64,000 nucleotides of DNA from Welwitschia mirabilis (lineage: Eukaryota; Gnetophyta; Gnetopsida; Welwitschiales). The notes under the pieces were generated by a model. It searched no databases, had not been told where the DNA came from, and saw only the letters and a list, made by a program, of their open reading frames with translations. The first letter of the stretch is position 1. The number at the start of each line of letters is the position of its first letter. The stretch is from contig JBOZIK010000001.1 in the NCBI GenBank assembly GCA_051453625.1, positions 76,690,178 to 76,754,177 on the forward strand. Direction: 5' to 3'. This document shows positions 22,608-33,480 of this stretch, piece by piece. Made by a program: the position numbers and the translations under genes.

Positions 22608-22622
22608 GGAAAAAAGGGGGAG
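22608..22622 (+). promoter_or_regulatory. Polypurine tract, copia A (upstream copy)
   Basis: GGAAAAAAGGGGGAG. Plus-strand DNA synthesis in retroelements starts at such a tract. Sireviruses commonly have several PPT copies before the 3' LTR; here one lies 345 bp upstream and a second, GAAGGGGAC, is next to the LTR at about 22,956. Confidence 0.7.
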
Positions 22623-22966
22623 TCTTCATATGAAAATTTTATCTACATTTAGATATAAATGTGTCAATTATTATATGTCTAGTCCAACTATTATTCAAAT
22701 ATGCTTATAACTCTAGTCTAATGGTATTAAAATATTTTTGTCCAAATAGTTTTATAAATCTGATCTTAATATTATCCAAATACTTTTGTAATATAATTAG
22801 TGCTTAATTTCATGCAAATTAACATGATTCGGTGACTATCTTACATTAAACTATTTTTGTACTTATTATTTCTAATTTGAAATAGATTAAGTTAGAGCCT
22901 TTCTCTCTTATAATACTTATTTTCTATGTTAGTTTTTTTTCTCTAATCAATGATGAAGGGGACGTT

Positions 22967-23963
22967 TGTTTGAGATATTTATCTTTGATTGAATTCGAGA
23001 TCATAATGTGTTTTAGAGTTTTTCTGATATTTAACTTATTTCATAGCTAGTTTGTCATAAGGATAACAAATTATAATTCTTGAAAAACTGCAATACAAAT
23101 GGGTGATTAAATTGTCACTAAGGCCAACCAAATCAGATGAGAAAAGATAGTCAATTTCTAAAGGGATATTCTATCTATTTCATGAGGGTGACTAGGTTTG
23201 ATTTAGAATATACCCCTTCTATGAATGACTGAAATTTTCCAAGAGGACAGCCTAGTTAAATTCATAATCTGCACCTTATGAGGGTGATTAAGACTTCTCA
23301 TGAGAATGAACAAAGTGAAATCTGATGCGACAGACTCTCTAACTTATGAGGGTAACAGAAAAATATTTAAGATTGACTGATATCATACTTTTGTTAATTA
23401 TTAGAGCTGCTCATGCTCCTCAAGGTATCATGAAAATAAAGATCTACATTGACTCTTTTGAATGGTTATTTTTCAATCTTTATTATATAAAGGCATTTTA
23501 CAAAAGATTTAATCTTTGATCGATCTCTAAAAAATAGTCTATGATTGACAAGAGATACTTTTAGAATAGATTGCATTATTCACCTTCTACTGTAATACCC
23601 GTGTAATCTACTTAAGAATCTATTTTGATCCAACTATATAGAGTTGACCATTGTACTATACTCTTAAAGCATATTAGTGCATTTGTGCACATTACAAATA
23701 CCCTTTTTATTTGTGGTTATGAATGAATCCTAAAATCCATTGTCTATTTTAATAGTTTATTGATAAGCCTAAAAACCATTGATGGAGGTTAATTTATTCT
23801 AGCTTAAGACACAATGTATGGAAGCTAAAGGGTGATGACTCACCATCATTACAATCTTGAGTATTTTTAGTATGTAATTAATTTTTTTAGATTCAAGTAG
23901 TTCATTCTAATTGATTTTTAAATTTATCCTAATCACCCCCCTATAGGGTTGATCTTATTATCA
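22967..23963 (+). repeat. 3' LTR of copia A
   Basis: Starts TGTTTGAGATATTTATC after a purine tract and ends ATTATCA, 997 bp. The matching 3' LTR of copia B is 40,684-41,692 (1,009 bp), and the last third also matches the 5' LTR remnant at 33,860-34,175. Confidence 0.75.
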
Positions 23964-24640
23964 ATATGCTTAAGGGAATGTTTGATTAATCATTGACTTT
24001 TTAATAAATTAATATAACTACTTTATTAAGTATTTTAATGCTTAATATATCAAATGCATATTAGAGGTGTCGTATTATGATTATCTATCTATTAATGATA
24101 CCTTATTAAGAAATCGTAATATTATCCTTATTCACATTTAATAATATCATATAAATGTCTAGTGATTTTCATTAACTTCCATTTTCTCTTAGCACTTAGG
24201 TTCATGGAATGTGATAGGATTTCCTTCTCAGAATTGTGATTCATTATTATATGGCTATACTTACTTTGATCACTTATTTTCGTCATTATTCACTACCTTA
24301 AAATCCTTACCCTCATTATCTGATATAAAACTTTGGAAAAATAGTGTATTATAACTTATCTTAATTATGTATACATTAGTCTTTTATATGGATAAATTTT
24401 AATATGATTAATATTCCTTTGTTTTTCATATTTTTGCATAAAGTTTTCTTATTTTTTCAAAGATATGGATCTCAATGAGATAATTTAATTAATACTTCTT
24501 AATAGTTTTTCCATTTATTTATCTTTCCTTGCATCTTTGGTTTAATTTGATTCATCATAAAAGTCATATTATATTTAAATTAAAAATTATCTTCAAGGAA
24601 TAACACAATCATTATATTATCTTTTATTGTATAATTTAAA
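23964..24640 (+). repeat. Repeat R, right-arm copy
   Basis: Directly follows the copia A LTR (ATGCTTAAGGGAATG) and runs into the decayed G3 integrase. Same order as at 41,693 behind copia B. Confidence 0.7.
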
Positions 24641-24689
24641 TGAACTAATATGGAATATGTGGTGAATCCTATTTCAAGGATTGGAAAAA

Positions 24690-25119
24690 AGGAAGGGTTA
24701 ACACTATCTAGAAGTAAGGATACTATACTTTCTTGATTCTAAGAATTCTCATTCTTCTTAATCTAAATAAATAACTAGTCATCTATATGGAATATTTAAT
24801 GTGATTGCTTTTAGTAATAATACTTGTTATATTTATCTTGAGCTTCTTCTAAACATTCTTAATGAGTTCTTTAATTTTCTTAATCTTCATTTTGAGTTAT
24901 TTATTTCATTAATTAATATTATTTAAGTGATGGATGTGGAAAAATTCCTTTTATACATTACTCTAAAAGGAAAACAACAAATTAATTATTGATATTTCTA
25001 ATTATATGAATATTATACTAGATGTAGGTAATATGTGTATAAACTAAGTTAACTACTACATAACTTCTTGAAAAATATTTTAAGGATTTGGTTGATTCAT
25101 TTAGTTTATATGTCAATCA
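24690..25119 (-). pseudogene. G3 integrase C-terminal remnant, right arm
   Basis: The reverse complement of 7,728-8,190: the end of the integrase and its basic C-terminal block, with stops. The catalytic part would lie in the following gap. Confidence 0.55.
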
Positions 25120-25219
25120 NNNNNNNNNNNNNNNNNNNNNNNNNNNNNNNNNNNNNNNNNNNNNNNNNNNNNNNNNNNNNNNNNNNNNNNNNNNNNNNNN
25201 NNNNNNNNNNNNNNNNNNN
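25120..25219. other. Assembly gap, 100 N
   Basis: The flanks match 7,728 and 6,975 of the left arm, so about 750 bp of sequence is probably missing here rather than 100. The missing part should contain most of the G3 integrase on the minus strand. Confidence 0.85.
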
Positions 25220-27179
25220 TTGTTTTATATTAAGGAATGTTTAGTTCTATACATATTTGAGGCTTTTATGACCCATCCTTAGATAAAACATTTCTTCTAA
25301 GAGGTGATTCCTCTAAATTTTTAAGGCACGACTAACTATTCATAGCTCCAATTCATGTACTAGATAATTTTTTTCATGTGTATTAAGTTTTCTAGATTGA
25401 TAAGTGATTATCTATTTGTCTTATTTCAAAGTTGATCCTATTCCTTTTTCACAATTATTTATCATAATAGTGATCTTCTTGTTCATTTTTAGAACTTTTA
25501 AAATAGGTGTTTTAATGAATAAGAATTTGATTTTAAGAAAAACATCCCTTGCATAAGTAGATTTCTTTAAAACACATCTTATGTTTTAGGTATAATATTT
25601 CATTATTATAATATTTTAACTTGGTTGATGGCTAGAAAGAAATTTTACTAGTCACTTGCATTCACAACCTTCCACCCCTCTTTGTATTTCTAATTTCCTA
25701 TATCAAAATGCTAAACTTATAATACTATAAGTAATCTATTTACATTACAATTAGATTAAATATATTCTTTTTCAATAAAGGAATATCAAAAATACTAATA
25801 TAGGAATTTTAAGGCATATTAATGATAAAATACACATAGATTAATCCTAACTAATATCATTCCTAGCTTTTAAATCTTCATTTAAGACTCTTAAATGTTG
25901 TGATGATTACCTTGATTCTATTAATATTTATGTATGCTCTAAATAACTTTGTCATCCCTTAACTTTCATTTTTTTTAATTTCTTCATGTTTATCAACGTT
26001 ATGATAAGCTCCCATACTTCACTCTGTTTGATGATAAACATCTAGATATTACATTGTGCTTGAGTTTTCTAGATGAGTTCTTCCTTTTTGATAAGAAGGA
26101 CACTACATCTAGCAATGTGCTTATCTAAAACTATTTCTTTTAATTGTTGCTATCATGATAACTTCAATAGTATATCGTGTGATAAGGTTATTACTGTTGC
26201 AAATGTCTATTAGTTTATGTATTTTAGGATGATAAAAACTCATGATAGATTATCTTACTTTAACAATTCTTGTCAATAATCTATCTAAGTTTAATAATAT
26301 AACTTATATCATGAGAAATTTTCATCATCAACAGAAATATCTTTTATCAATACATTCATATTTTCAATCCATTCTTCTACTTTAGAAAATGGGATATCCT
26401 ATCTTATTAATTGGACTTCAATCTAATAGAATTGACCTAAGTCTAACTGTAGAGGTTTGTTCTACTAAATGCTATGTCAAAGAATTAGTATTCAAAAATG
26501 TATTACCAATTTATTTTTAACAAATATGTGTAATGTGTATGTGGTTTCTACTCCTCATACATGCATGCATAATGTTAAAAACGTGTCATAATATCTAAAA
26601 CTTTATGAATTACTAATTTTTCATCAAATACTAATTCATGCTTTCCATGTTTAAGAACTTACATGTAGTTAATCAAAGTCCCTTAAATGCCTTAGTTTAA
26701 TAAGTTTTACAAATCAAAAGTTTCACACCATCCTTGATTCTATCCTTATATTAACGATTGGGAACTAATGCAGGGAATTGATACTAGCATTTTTATAACA
26801 TTCATCAAAATTAAAACCATTATTTTTCTTTATTTTTATGGCTTTAAGATTTATTTAAAATAGATTAAGAAGAGGCCTCTCATTCTATAATATTTAAGGA
26901 ATGTCATGATAGACATACCCAAGGAAAAAGAATTCATCTCTGATGAAAATTAAAAGGATTTTGGTCTCTTTAAAGAAAGGAAAATAATATAAAAATGAAA
27001 ATCGATAAAAAATGCAATACAAATTATGGGAGGATCATCATTTCAAGGAGATAAATCAAAATATATAATGAATTAATGGGATACAAGCCAATTTTGTATC
27101 TCCTAATGTTATAGTAGTAATGTCAATGCTACTCAGAGATTTAAAGGCAATTACAGTGTGGATGTTTGTTATCATTGAA
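25220..27179. other. AT-rich right-arm sequence, no gene seen
   Basis: Collinear in reverse with 3,761-6,975 of the left arm, minus its LINE. At 26,034-26,050 it shows the uninterrupted LINE target ATAAACATCTAGATATT. No frame preserved in both arms. Confidence 0.6.
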
Positions 27180-27790
27180 AATGAGAATGAGTGAGAAAGA
27201 GAAAGAGAAAATGATAATAAGAAAGAATAAACAAAGTAAATAGAATGTATTTTCCTCTTTAATTTCTAATAAGATGTTTTTTATTTCACATCATATTATG
27301 TTATCACACATCACATGGTTCTATGATGCCATGTCATGTCATGCCATTCTGAATGACACCACCTTTGGATTGTTAACTATTAAAATAATCATGTTATAAG
27401 GCATGGTATAAGATGTTTACAAGATATAGTAGAAAATAATCATGTCGTGTTGAATGATTTCTTTCTTGATGGATGTTTATTATCTTCATCAAAAGCACTT
27501 AGATATGGATACATTATTAAAATATTTCTAAAAAATGTAAAAAATTAAATTTTAGAATGATCCTTATCATTTTATGTATTACTTCTTATTATTACAAGTT
27601 GCAACCTTATATGATAGTGATATGTTTTATAAATGTATTATTGTTGCATATATTTTACTTTTTAGCATTACCATGTGCAATGATACTACCACTATAATAA
27701 ATATCTCATACAATATAACAAATCATTAAGTAACATTAACTAGTTGGTATAAAAAATAATGAACCATTTGAAAACAATTTCCTCAATTGG
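27180..27790 (+). repeat. Dispersed repeat D, right-arm copy
   Basis: Same orientation as 12,090-12,640 and reverse of 3,160-3,760. Possibly part of a gypsy LTR. Confidence 0.5.
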
Positions 27791-28164
27791 TATTATATAT
27801 TATTAAAACAATTGTTTCATGAAACACAATTTTCAATTTTCATGATATCGTCGCCACTTACTACTTCAACATTAGGACTTGGTTTCTTTAATTACTTTAT
27901 TATTAAAGCACTATATAGATTTATGTAAAACAAAATTATGATTAACATTTTATCAACTAAAAACAAAAATGATTTATCTTCTAAAAGGACTCTTATTTCA
28001 ATAACAAAAAGCTAATTAGTTAAAAAACTTATTTAAATGGTTTCAGATACCCTCTTGCTAATTTGTTGCTAGACTTATGTTGGTTTGCATGGCTCAAGTG
28101 TTTGTGTTTACTCCATTTTTATTCTTTTAATGATTCCTTGTAGTGTGCCCTCTCTTCTTACAAT

Positions 28165-28510
28165 TGTTATAAAGTATTAGAGAGTGAGTGGGCTAGTGTT
28201 GTGTTGCTATATCATGATGTCCATAAGTCATGCATTCATAAGGGTTCTTTTCTTTTCTTTCATGTAGTACTTAGTTTTTTCATAGAGTCCCTAAGGGGAC
28301 TTAGCTTTCAATGGATAGACAATGTACCCTCTCTTCTTATAATTATTCTAAAGTGTTAGGGAGTAAGCAAGTTCATGTTGTAATTATGGTTGCTATATTA
28401 TGTTTTCCATAACCCATGCATTCATAAGGGTTCTTTACTTTACCTCTATGTAACAATCAATTTTCTTGTAGGTTCTCTAAGAGAACTTTAGTTCAAAAGG
28501 GTAAAGTATG
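28165..28510. repeat. Tandem duplication, unit about 180 bp (right arm)
   Basis: Two copies marked by CCTCTCTTCTTA at about 28,147 and 28,328 and by CATGCATTCATAAGGGTTC in each. Counterpart of 2,466-2,826. Confidence 0.75.
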
Positions 28511-29654
28511 TTTCTTAGCCTTGGTTATAGAGTTACAATGACATCAGTAGTCAATTCTTCCTAACACTCAATTGCAAGATGAAAACAATGGTTCATTAAG
28601 AAATATTTAAGTAAATCCTTCTTTCTTTTTTACCTTTTCTTTTGTTAAAGGACATTTTCTAGAATCAAAATGACATTGATTTTATAAATAATTTAGATGT
28701 AAACAAATCAAAGTAATTATTAACATAACACTTTTTAAAAATATTTTTGCTAAATCATGCTCTTAACATTTTATTTCTCTATACATGTTCTCTACTTTAT
28801 CTTGAGAACTACTCATGAGATGAATCCAAACTAGAAAGATGTAAATATTTCAACCTATATGAAGCAAGAACATACAAATGGAAAAACAACTTTTTGCAAA
28901 AGACATAATCACCATTGTACTTTTTTGAATGACATACGAAAAAAGAAAAAAAGGGAAAAGAAAATAAAAAACCATAATGCTTCAACGTCAAAGCTGAATA
29001 CGACATGGTACTAAACTTGAATATGACTACAAAGGCATAGGACACTACTAAGCTCAAGCTTAATTGGAATAAAATGTAATTTTCAACATCTAAGCTAAGG
29101 CTGTTTACATTCCTTAAGTAAGACTTTCACTTCACATTCCACTAGAATCATTACGACAAAAGCATAACTCACTTAGTCAAGTAAACTAATAGCCCTAAAA
29201 GCTATTATAAACCTTTTATGAATTAACTTAATCAAATATTAAATTATTTGTTATTATTTTTAAAATAAATAATTAATCAAATTATGCATAAGCACTAGAT
29301 TGCATCTCCATACCTCATACCCAATTGAAACACCAAACTCATGTGACAAAGTACTCATTAACCATAACATCTTATGAATACCTATGTCGTCATATGGGTT
29401 CAAGACCCTTGTTACCAAAAGGACAAGCAAGACAATGCACGAGGATGAACTTTTCATATTTATGTTTTGAAATAATTCTTCTAAGTTACCTGCAATTCAA
29501 ATTCCTTGATACGGTTTCATAAACCCCAGATCATGTCTTACAAATTTCTTTTCCTGTCGGAATGGTGTTTCAACTGCTAAATTCGCTTCTTCATAGAGTT
29601 TCGTGATTTAGTACCTCAGGTTGGTCTTAATCTCACAAGAAATGTACACTATCT
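28511..29654. other. AT-rich sequence before tRNA-Ala(CGC)
   Basis: Collinear in reverse with 1,316-2,460. Short frames at 28,809-29,057 and 29,260-29,522 are not kept in the other arm. A CACAAGA motif about 20 bases before the tRNA fits the CAA element often seen upstream of plant tRNA genes. Confidence 0.5.
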
Positions 29655-29727
29655 GGGGATGTAGCTCACATGGTAGAGCGCTCGCTTCGCATGCGAGAGG
29701 CACGGGGATCGATACCCTGCATTTCCA
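29655..29727 (+). tRNA. tRNA-Ala (anticodon CGC)
   Basis: A 73-nt cloverleaf: acceptor GGGGATG/CATTTCC with G-U pairs, discriminator A, anticodon stem CTCGC/GCGAG with loop TTCGCAT (anticodon CGC), T arm CGGGG/CCCTG with one G-U pair. Boxes A (TAGCTCACATGG) and B (GGATCGATACC) are present, no intron, no encoded CCA. It reads GCG alanine codons. It differs from the UGC copy at positions 15, 34, 64 and 69, all C/T. The acceptor and T-stem changes weaken but do not abolish pairing. A T5 terminator follows at 29,731. Confidence 0.93.
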
Positions 29728-29730
29728 AAG

Positions 29731-29735
29731 TTTTT
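29731..29735 (+). terminator. Pol III terminator of tRNA-Ala(CGC)
   Basis: TTTTT, three bases after the discriminator base, the standard RNA polymerase III stop. Confidence 0.85.
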
Positions 29736-30295
29736 GTCGTTATAGCCGACGTAATTCTATTTCAAATTCCTTTTCGAATGTTTTGATCCTTTGGAGCAAT
29801 GTATCTGTGAGCACTAAGTTGCAGATTTGATTATTCACAATTTTAATTTTCACAGGTTTCTACGAAAGCAAGTGTTGTTACGTTCCTAATATTCGATAGA
29901 TTACATTACAGTAATAGCCCAGTGGGGATTCTTAACTTCGTCACCCTTCTCTTTTCATGTCCGGATGGTAATTCCGCATATGGGTAGCGTGGAAGGCTCA
30001 ATCCCACTACAAGAAGTTTTTGGAGAAGCGCGCAATTGTTATCAGAATTTTTGTGATGGTTGCCCGTTTGCTAGAAATGGTTGTTTCTTCGCTGTGGGTT
30101 ACAGAACCCATACAATCTCAAAGAATGGTTGTAAATTTGAGAATGTTCACAGCACAGTACAATGGATTTTCTTTCTTACATTCATGCGTTGCAATGATTT
30201 CTTCAAAAGTTTCACGTAGTTTGTGTTTTAATAAATCATATTAAATATGTAAACAAGGCGAGAAGGAAATTAACAAAGAAATCTATATACAGTCA
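29736..30295. other. Arm sequence between tRNA and exon candidate
   Basis: Follows 740-1,200 of the left arm in reverse. Two overlapping plus frames (29,965-30,219, 84 codons; 30,020-30,244, 74 codons) have no recognisable family and their starts are not preserved in the other arm, so no gene is called. Confidence 0.4.
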
Positions 30296-30352
30296 CTATC
30301 TGCGAGGCACGATCCGTTCCCCGGAGAGCTTCTTGACGTCCTTTATCAGATC
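30296..30352 (-). other. Candidate terminal exon, unknown gene
   Basis: On minus a good 3' splice site (CATATTTCTTTTTTCAG) is followed by 18 codons and TAG. The peptide DLIKDVKKLSGERIVPRR is charged, hydrophilic and uses CG-containing codons unlike the AT-rich background, as in real plant exons. The equivalent left-arm place has the acceptor (TTTCTTTTCGCAG) but the exon is missing next to an N gap. The upstream exon cannot be assigned; the protein is not recognised. It could be the last exon of a duplicated and broken host gene. Confidence 0.35.
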
Positions 30353-30539
30353 CTGAAAAAAGAAATATGAAAATCGAATTACTGCTAAAAAAACTAGAAG
30401 CACTTATAGTGACATAAAAGCTGATATGTAATGAGAAAGAAGAGTTAAGACTCTGGAAAATGAAAGTCGCAGGGGTTGGGTTGAACAACAGGATGTTGTT
30501 GCCTCAAAGCTGCTTCCAAAGAAACTCGCTCTGTCTGTC

Positions 30540-30935
30540 TCATTGATTAGAAGCACAGAAGACGTGTATTGAGCAAATGCATTTTGTTGACAGAAGCTGA
30601 AGAGGATGAGGCCAGGAATCTACATCTCGGTTCCAATAAGAGAAACGATCGCGAAGAACGACACAACGACGAGGATTCAGCGAGAGATTGCAGGCTTTCC
30701 AGCTACTGAACAAACAACCCAGCCGGCAGTCGTGAATGAACGTCGGCACCATCCAGAAACCAGCCATTGCGCAGCCGTGGATACCGTGCAGTCCCAGACC
30801 ATCAATAACATCACATGAGATGTTTAAATTGGCTTCCACTATCTCTTGGAGTGTGTGGCTTCTAATCAAGTCCAGCCTTTTAGATGAGTCAGAGCGGGGT
30901 GTGGGGTGAAGCTCTTGAAGCTTTTGATAGGCCAT
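30540..30935 (-). other. 131-codon open frame over the conserved arm end
   Basis: Begins MAYQKLQELHPTPRSDSSKR. Unique to the right side above 30,657, then runs in a different frame from the shared stretch 30,547-30,648, which is preserved in the other arm (SFLL, ASSSSASVNKM, RLLC, then stop). Two competing frames mean the true coding frame, if any, is unsettled. No domain, signal peptide or membrane span is evident. It is the GC-richest part of the region and may be the 5' part of the gene whose last exon is proposed at 30,296-30,352. Confidence 0.3.
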
Positions 30936-30966
30936 TCAGGGCATGGTGACTGTAGCACCCCCACGG

Positions 30967-31092
30967 TTACAGCCACATTTTCTTTCTTTCTTTTTTTTTT
31001 TCTTTTTCTTTCTCGTACTCCGCAGCCTATGCGCCTAACATGGGAATCAAACTTGAAACTTGGTGCCATTTAGGCCATGGACCTGTGTTGCC
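30967..31092 (-). mobile_element. tRNA-derived SINE (Au-like)
   Basis: On minus: a Pol III A box (TGGCCTAAATGG, about 31,067-31,078), about 20 bases later AGTTTGATTCC (B box, about 31,045-31,055), then about 35 bases and an A-rich tail with GAAA units (30,967-31,013). The block CACCAAGTTTCAAGTTTGAT resembles Au SINEs known from many plants, from memory. SINEs are copied by LINE proteins. Clear target duplications are not visible. A 67-codon frame across it is spurious. Confidence 0.65.
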
Positions 31093-31115
31093 CTAATTTT
31101 GCAATATATATCTTA

Positions 31116-31293
31116 TGTTGAAAAATATCTTGTATTGTAACCTTCAAAAATTGTAACTTTCAAAGATTGTAACCTTCAAAGATTAATATAAAAATGCTAA
31201 TGCAGTCGTGGATAGATTGCAATTTTGCCGAACCATGTAAATCTTGTGTGTTTTGTGTTCTTTGATTCTCTTTTTGTGATTGATTCGTTTCCT
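31116..31293 (+). repeat. 5' LTR of copia C1
   Basis: Starts TGTTGAAAAATATC and runs to the primer-binding site, about 178 bp, short as in Tork-type copia elements. It contains three 16-bp repeats and a TATA box. The 3' LTR is not in the window because the element is cut off near 33,780. Confidence 0.55.
31134..31183 (+). repeat. Triple 16-bp repeat in the C1 LTR
   Basis: Three units close to ATTGTAACCTTCAAAG directly upstream of a TATA-like AATATAAAAATG (31,184-31,195). In plant copia LTRs such repeats upstream of TATA often act as enhancer elements; that role is inferred here. Confidence 0.7.
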
Positions 31294-31300
31294 ATCAGAG
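31291..31300 (+). promoter_or_regulatory. Primer-binding site of C1 (initiator tRNA-Met type)
   Basis: TATCAGAG just after the LTR, the core of the usual plant TGGTATCAGAGC site; the first TGG is lost. Confidence 0.55.
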
Positions 31301-31331
31301 TGATCAGGTTCGTAGAGGACGAGTGGAAGCA

Positions 31332-31957
31332 ATGACGTCAAAAGATGGGAAAGTCAAGATCCACAAGTTCGATGGGGTAGATTTCAGTTTTTACAAGATG
31401 CAAATAGAGGACTATCTATACTAGAAGAAGTTGCACGAACTACTCTTGGGGAAGAAACCAAAAAATATAAAGAAGGAAGATTGGGTTCTATTAGATCATC
31501 AAGCACTTGGGGTGATCCGATGGACGTTGTCATGGAACGTTGCTTTTAATATCATCAACGAGAAGACTACTCAAAGTTTGATAAATACCTTATCAGATAT
31601 ATACGAGAAGACTTCGGCCCCAAACAAAGTATATCTGATGCATCGATTATTTAATCTGAGGATGTCTGAAGATGTGTTAGTTATAGAGCACATCAACAAA
31701 TTCAACAAGATCATAAATCGGTTGAGTTTGGTGAAGATCATATTTGGGGATGAAATTAGAGCATTGATCTCATTATCGTCACTACCTAAAAGTTGGTTTG
31801 CGACTATGACCACAGTGAGCAGTTCGTTGAGAGATTGGATGTTAAAGCTATTAGAAATTTGCGAATTGATTCTCAACAAGGATATTTGTAAAAGAGAGTC
31901 AGGTGAATCTTCGGGTTCTGCCTTAAGTAATGAAGGCAGAGGTAGGAGTTCTCAATA
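31332..31957 (+). pseudogene. Copia C1 gag
   Basis: From ATG at 31,332 the frame is open except for one TAG near 31,423 and continues to 31,957. It begins MTSKDGKVKIHKFDGVDFSF, the F-D-G-x-x-F/Y opening of copia Gag, and includes YLMHRLFNLRMSEDVLVIEH and FGDEIRALISLSSLPKSW, hallmarks of the UBN2 Gag domain. The tail is Ser/Gly/Arg-rich before the zinc knuckle. Gag builds the virus-like particle. Much better preserved than other elements here. Confidence 0.85.
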
Positions 31958-32019
31958 AGGTTAGAATTAGGATCGTAGTAGGTCAAAATCTATGATGAGA
32001 AGTTAGTCTAAGCATCACA

Positions 32020-33480
32020 AGAAAATAACTTGCTAGAATTGTGATAAAAAGCCATTTTAGAAATCAGTGCAAAGAGCCAAAAAAGAAGAAAAAGGATCAA
32101 TAGGATAATTCAGCGAATGCAGCTACAGATAGAATTGTAGATGCATTAATTCAGTTTAGGTGCATCATTTCACTCTACTCCTTGCAAAGAGTTATTTCAT
32201 AACTATGTTACTGGGATTTTTGGAAAGGTATATATTGCAAATGATGAAACCTTTAAACATTGTGGAAAAAGGTGATGTGTATATAAAAACCACCTAGGAA
32301 AAGAAATTGAAGTTGCAGAATGTCAAACATATTCTAAACTTAAAGAAGTTATTTCGATGGGTCAGATTGATGTTAAAGGATACAGTACATTATTTGGAAG
32401 TAGATCATGAAAGATCATTAAAGGAAATCTAGTAATAGCTCGAGGAAATAAGATTGGAACCTTGTACATGACAGCAAAAGCAAAGGATTCAATCACAGTG
32501 GTTAATTTTGGTTTGAAGTCGACATTGTAGCATTAAAGGTTAGGCCACATAAGTGAAAAGGGAATGAAATTGCTCATTTCAAAGGAAAAAATACCAAACT
32601 TATAGTTAGTTGATGTTGGTTTGTGTGAAGATTTTATATATGAAAAGTAGAAAAGAGTGAGATTCTTAAAAGTCAAAAAAACATCAATGACTAAAAAGTT
32701 GGAACTGGTGTATATAGATGTATGGGAACTATTCCAAGTAACTTCCCTTAGAGGTTCACATTATTATTTCACATTCATTGGCGACTTCACTTAAAAGGTA
32801 TGGGTTTATTTTATTAAAAATAAATCTGATGTTATTTCTGTATTTAAAAGATGGAAGGTAGAAGTGGAAAACCAAATAGATTTGAAAGTCAAATATTTGA
32901 GGTCAGATAATAATGTGAGTACAACAACTTACAGTTTAGGTATTTCTATTCTAAGAATGAGATCAGAATGATCAAGACAGTTCTTGGAACACCAGAACAG
33001 AATGGTGTAGTAGAGAGGATGAAAAAGACCCTGAATAAATGAGTCAGAAGCATGAGAATATATTCTAGACTATCAAAAAATGTTTTAGGAGAATGCAATT
33101 AGCATAGCAGCGTATCTTATAAATAGAGGACCTTCAGTTCACCTGGATTTTAAGATACCTGAGGAGGAATGATCAAGTAAAGAGGTAAGGTTTTTGATTG
33201 TGTTTCATATGTGCATTTAGGTTCTAATATCTAAGATAAACTTTATCCTAAGGCTAAAAAGTGCTATTTAATTGGTTATGGTTCTGATAATTTTGGTTAT
33301 AGCTTTTGGGATAATCAGAATAAGAAAAATTTAAGGCACAAGAATGTTACATTTAATGAGAATGTGGTTTATAGGGATAGGTATAGACTAGAATCTAACA
33401 ATGTAGGGAAACAGGAAGTAGAAAGTGTGAAGGTTGAACTAGAAGAAATCTCAAAGAGCAACATAGCTAGAAGGAATCAA
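32020..33480 (+). pseudogene. Copia C1 zinc knuckle, protease and integrase
   Basis: A broken CCHC knuckle (NCDKKPF then FRNQCKEPKKKK in the next frame, about 32,030-32,100), then the protease region with FHSTPCKELFHNYV (about 32,170-32,215), then integrase: LGHISEKGMKLL (about 32,540), VYIDVWELFQVTSLRG with the first catalytic Asp (about 32,710), LRSDNNVS with the second (about 32,900) and GVVERMKKTLN with the Glu (about 33,005). All three catalytic residues are still present though the frame is interrupted. Confidence 0.8.

Larger units (their letters stand above)
18886..23963 (+). mobile_element. Copia A: 5'-truncated Sirevirus-like copia element
   Basis: Parallel to copia B (35,820-41,692) throughout: protease end, integrase, RT, RNase H, a third ORF, PPT and a 1-kb 3' LTR. 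It lacks the 5' LTR, gag and most of protease, replaced by a LINE junction, and has an internal deletion of about 680 bp relative to B around 20,700. All ORFs are broken. Together with the R sequence behind it, it forms a duplicate of the copia B locus. Confidence 0.85.
23964..30657. repeat. Large inverted duplication, right arm
   Basis: Reverse of 255-8,915; see that entry for anchors. The shared block starts at the copia A LTR end and stops within the gene-like remnant near 30,657, beyond which the two sides no longer match. Confidence 0.9.

Noticed and set aside
30606-30818. 70-codon plus frame in the GC-rich remnant
   Set aside because: Opposite strand to the frame preserved between arms; no independent support.
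31571-31879. 102-codon minus frame
   Set aside because: Antisense of the C1 gag, which has clear family motifs on plus.
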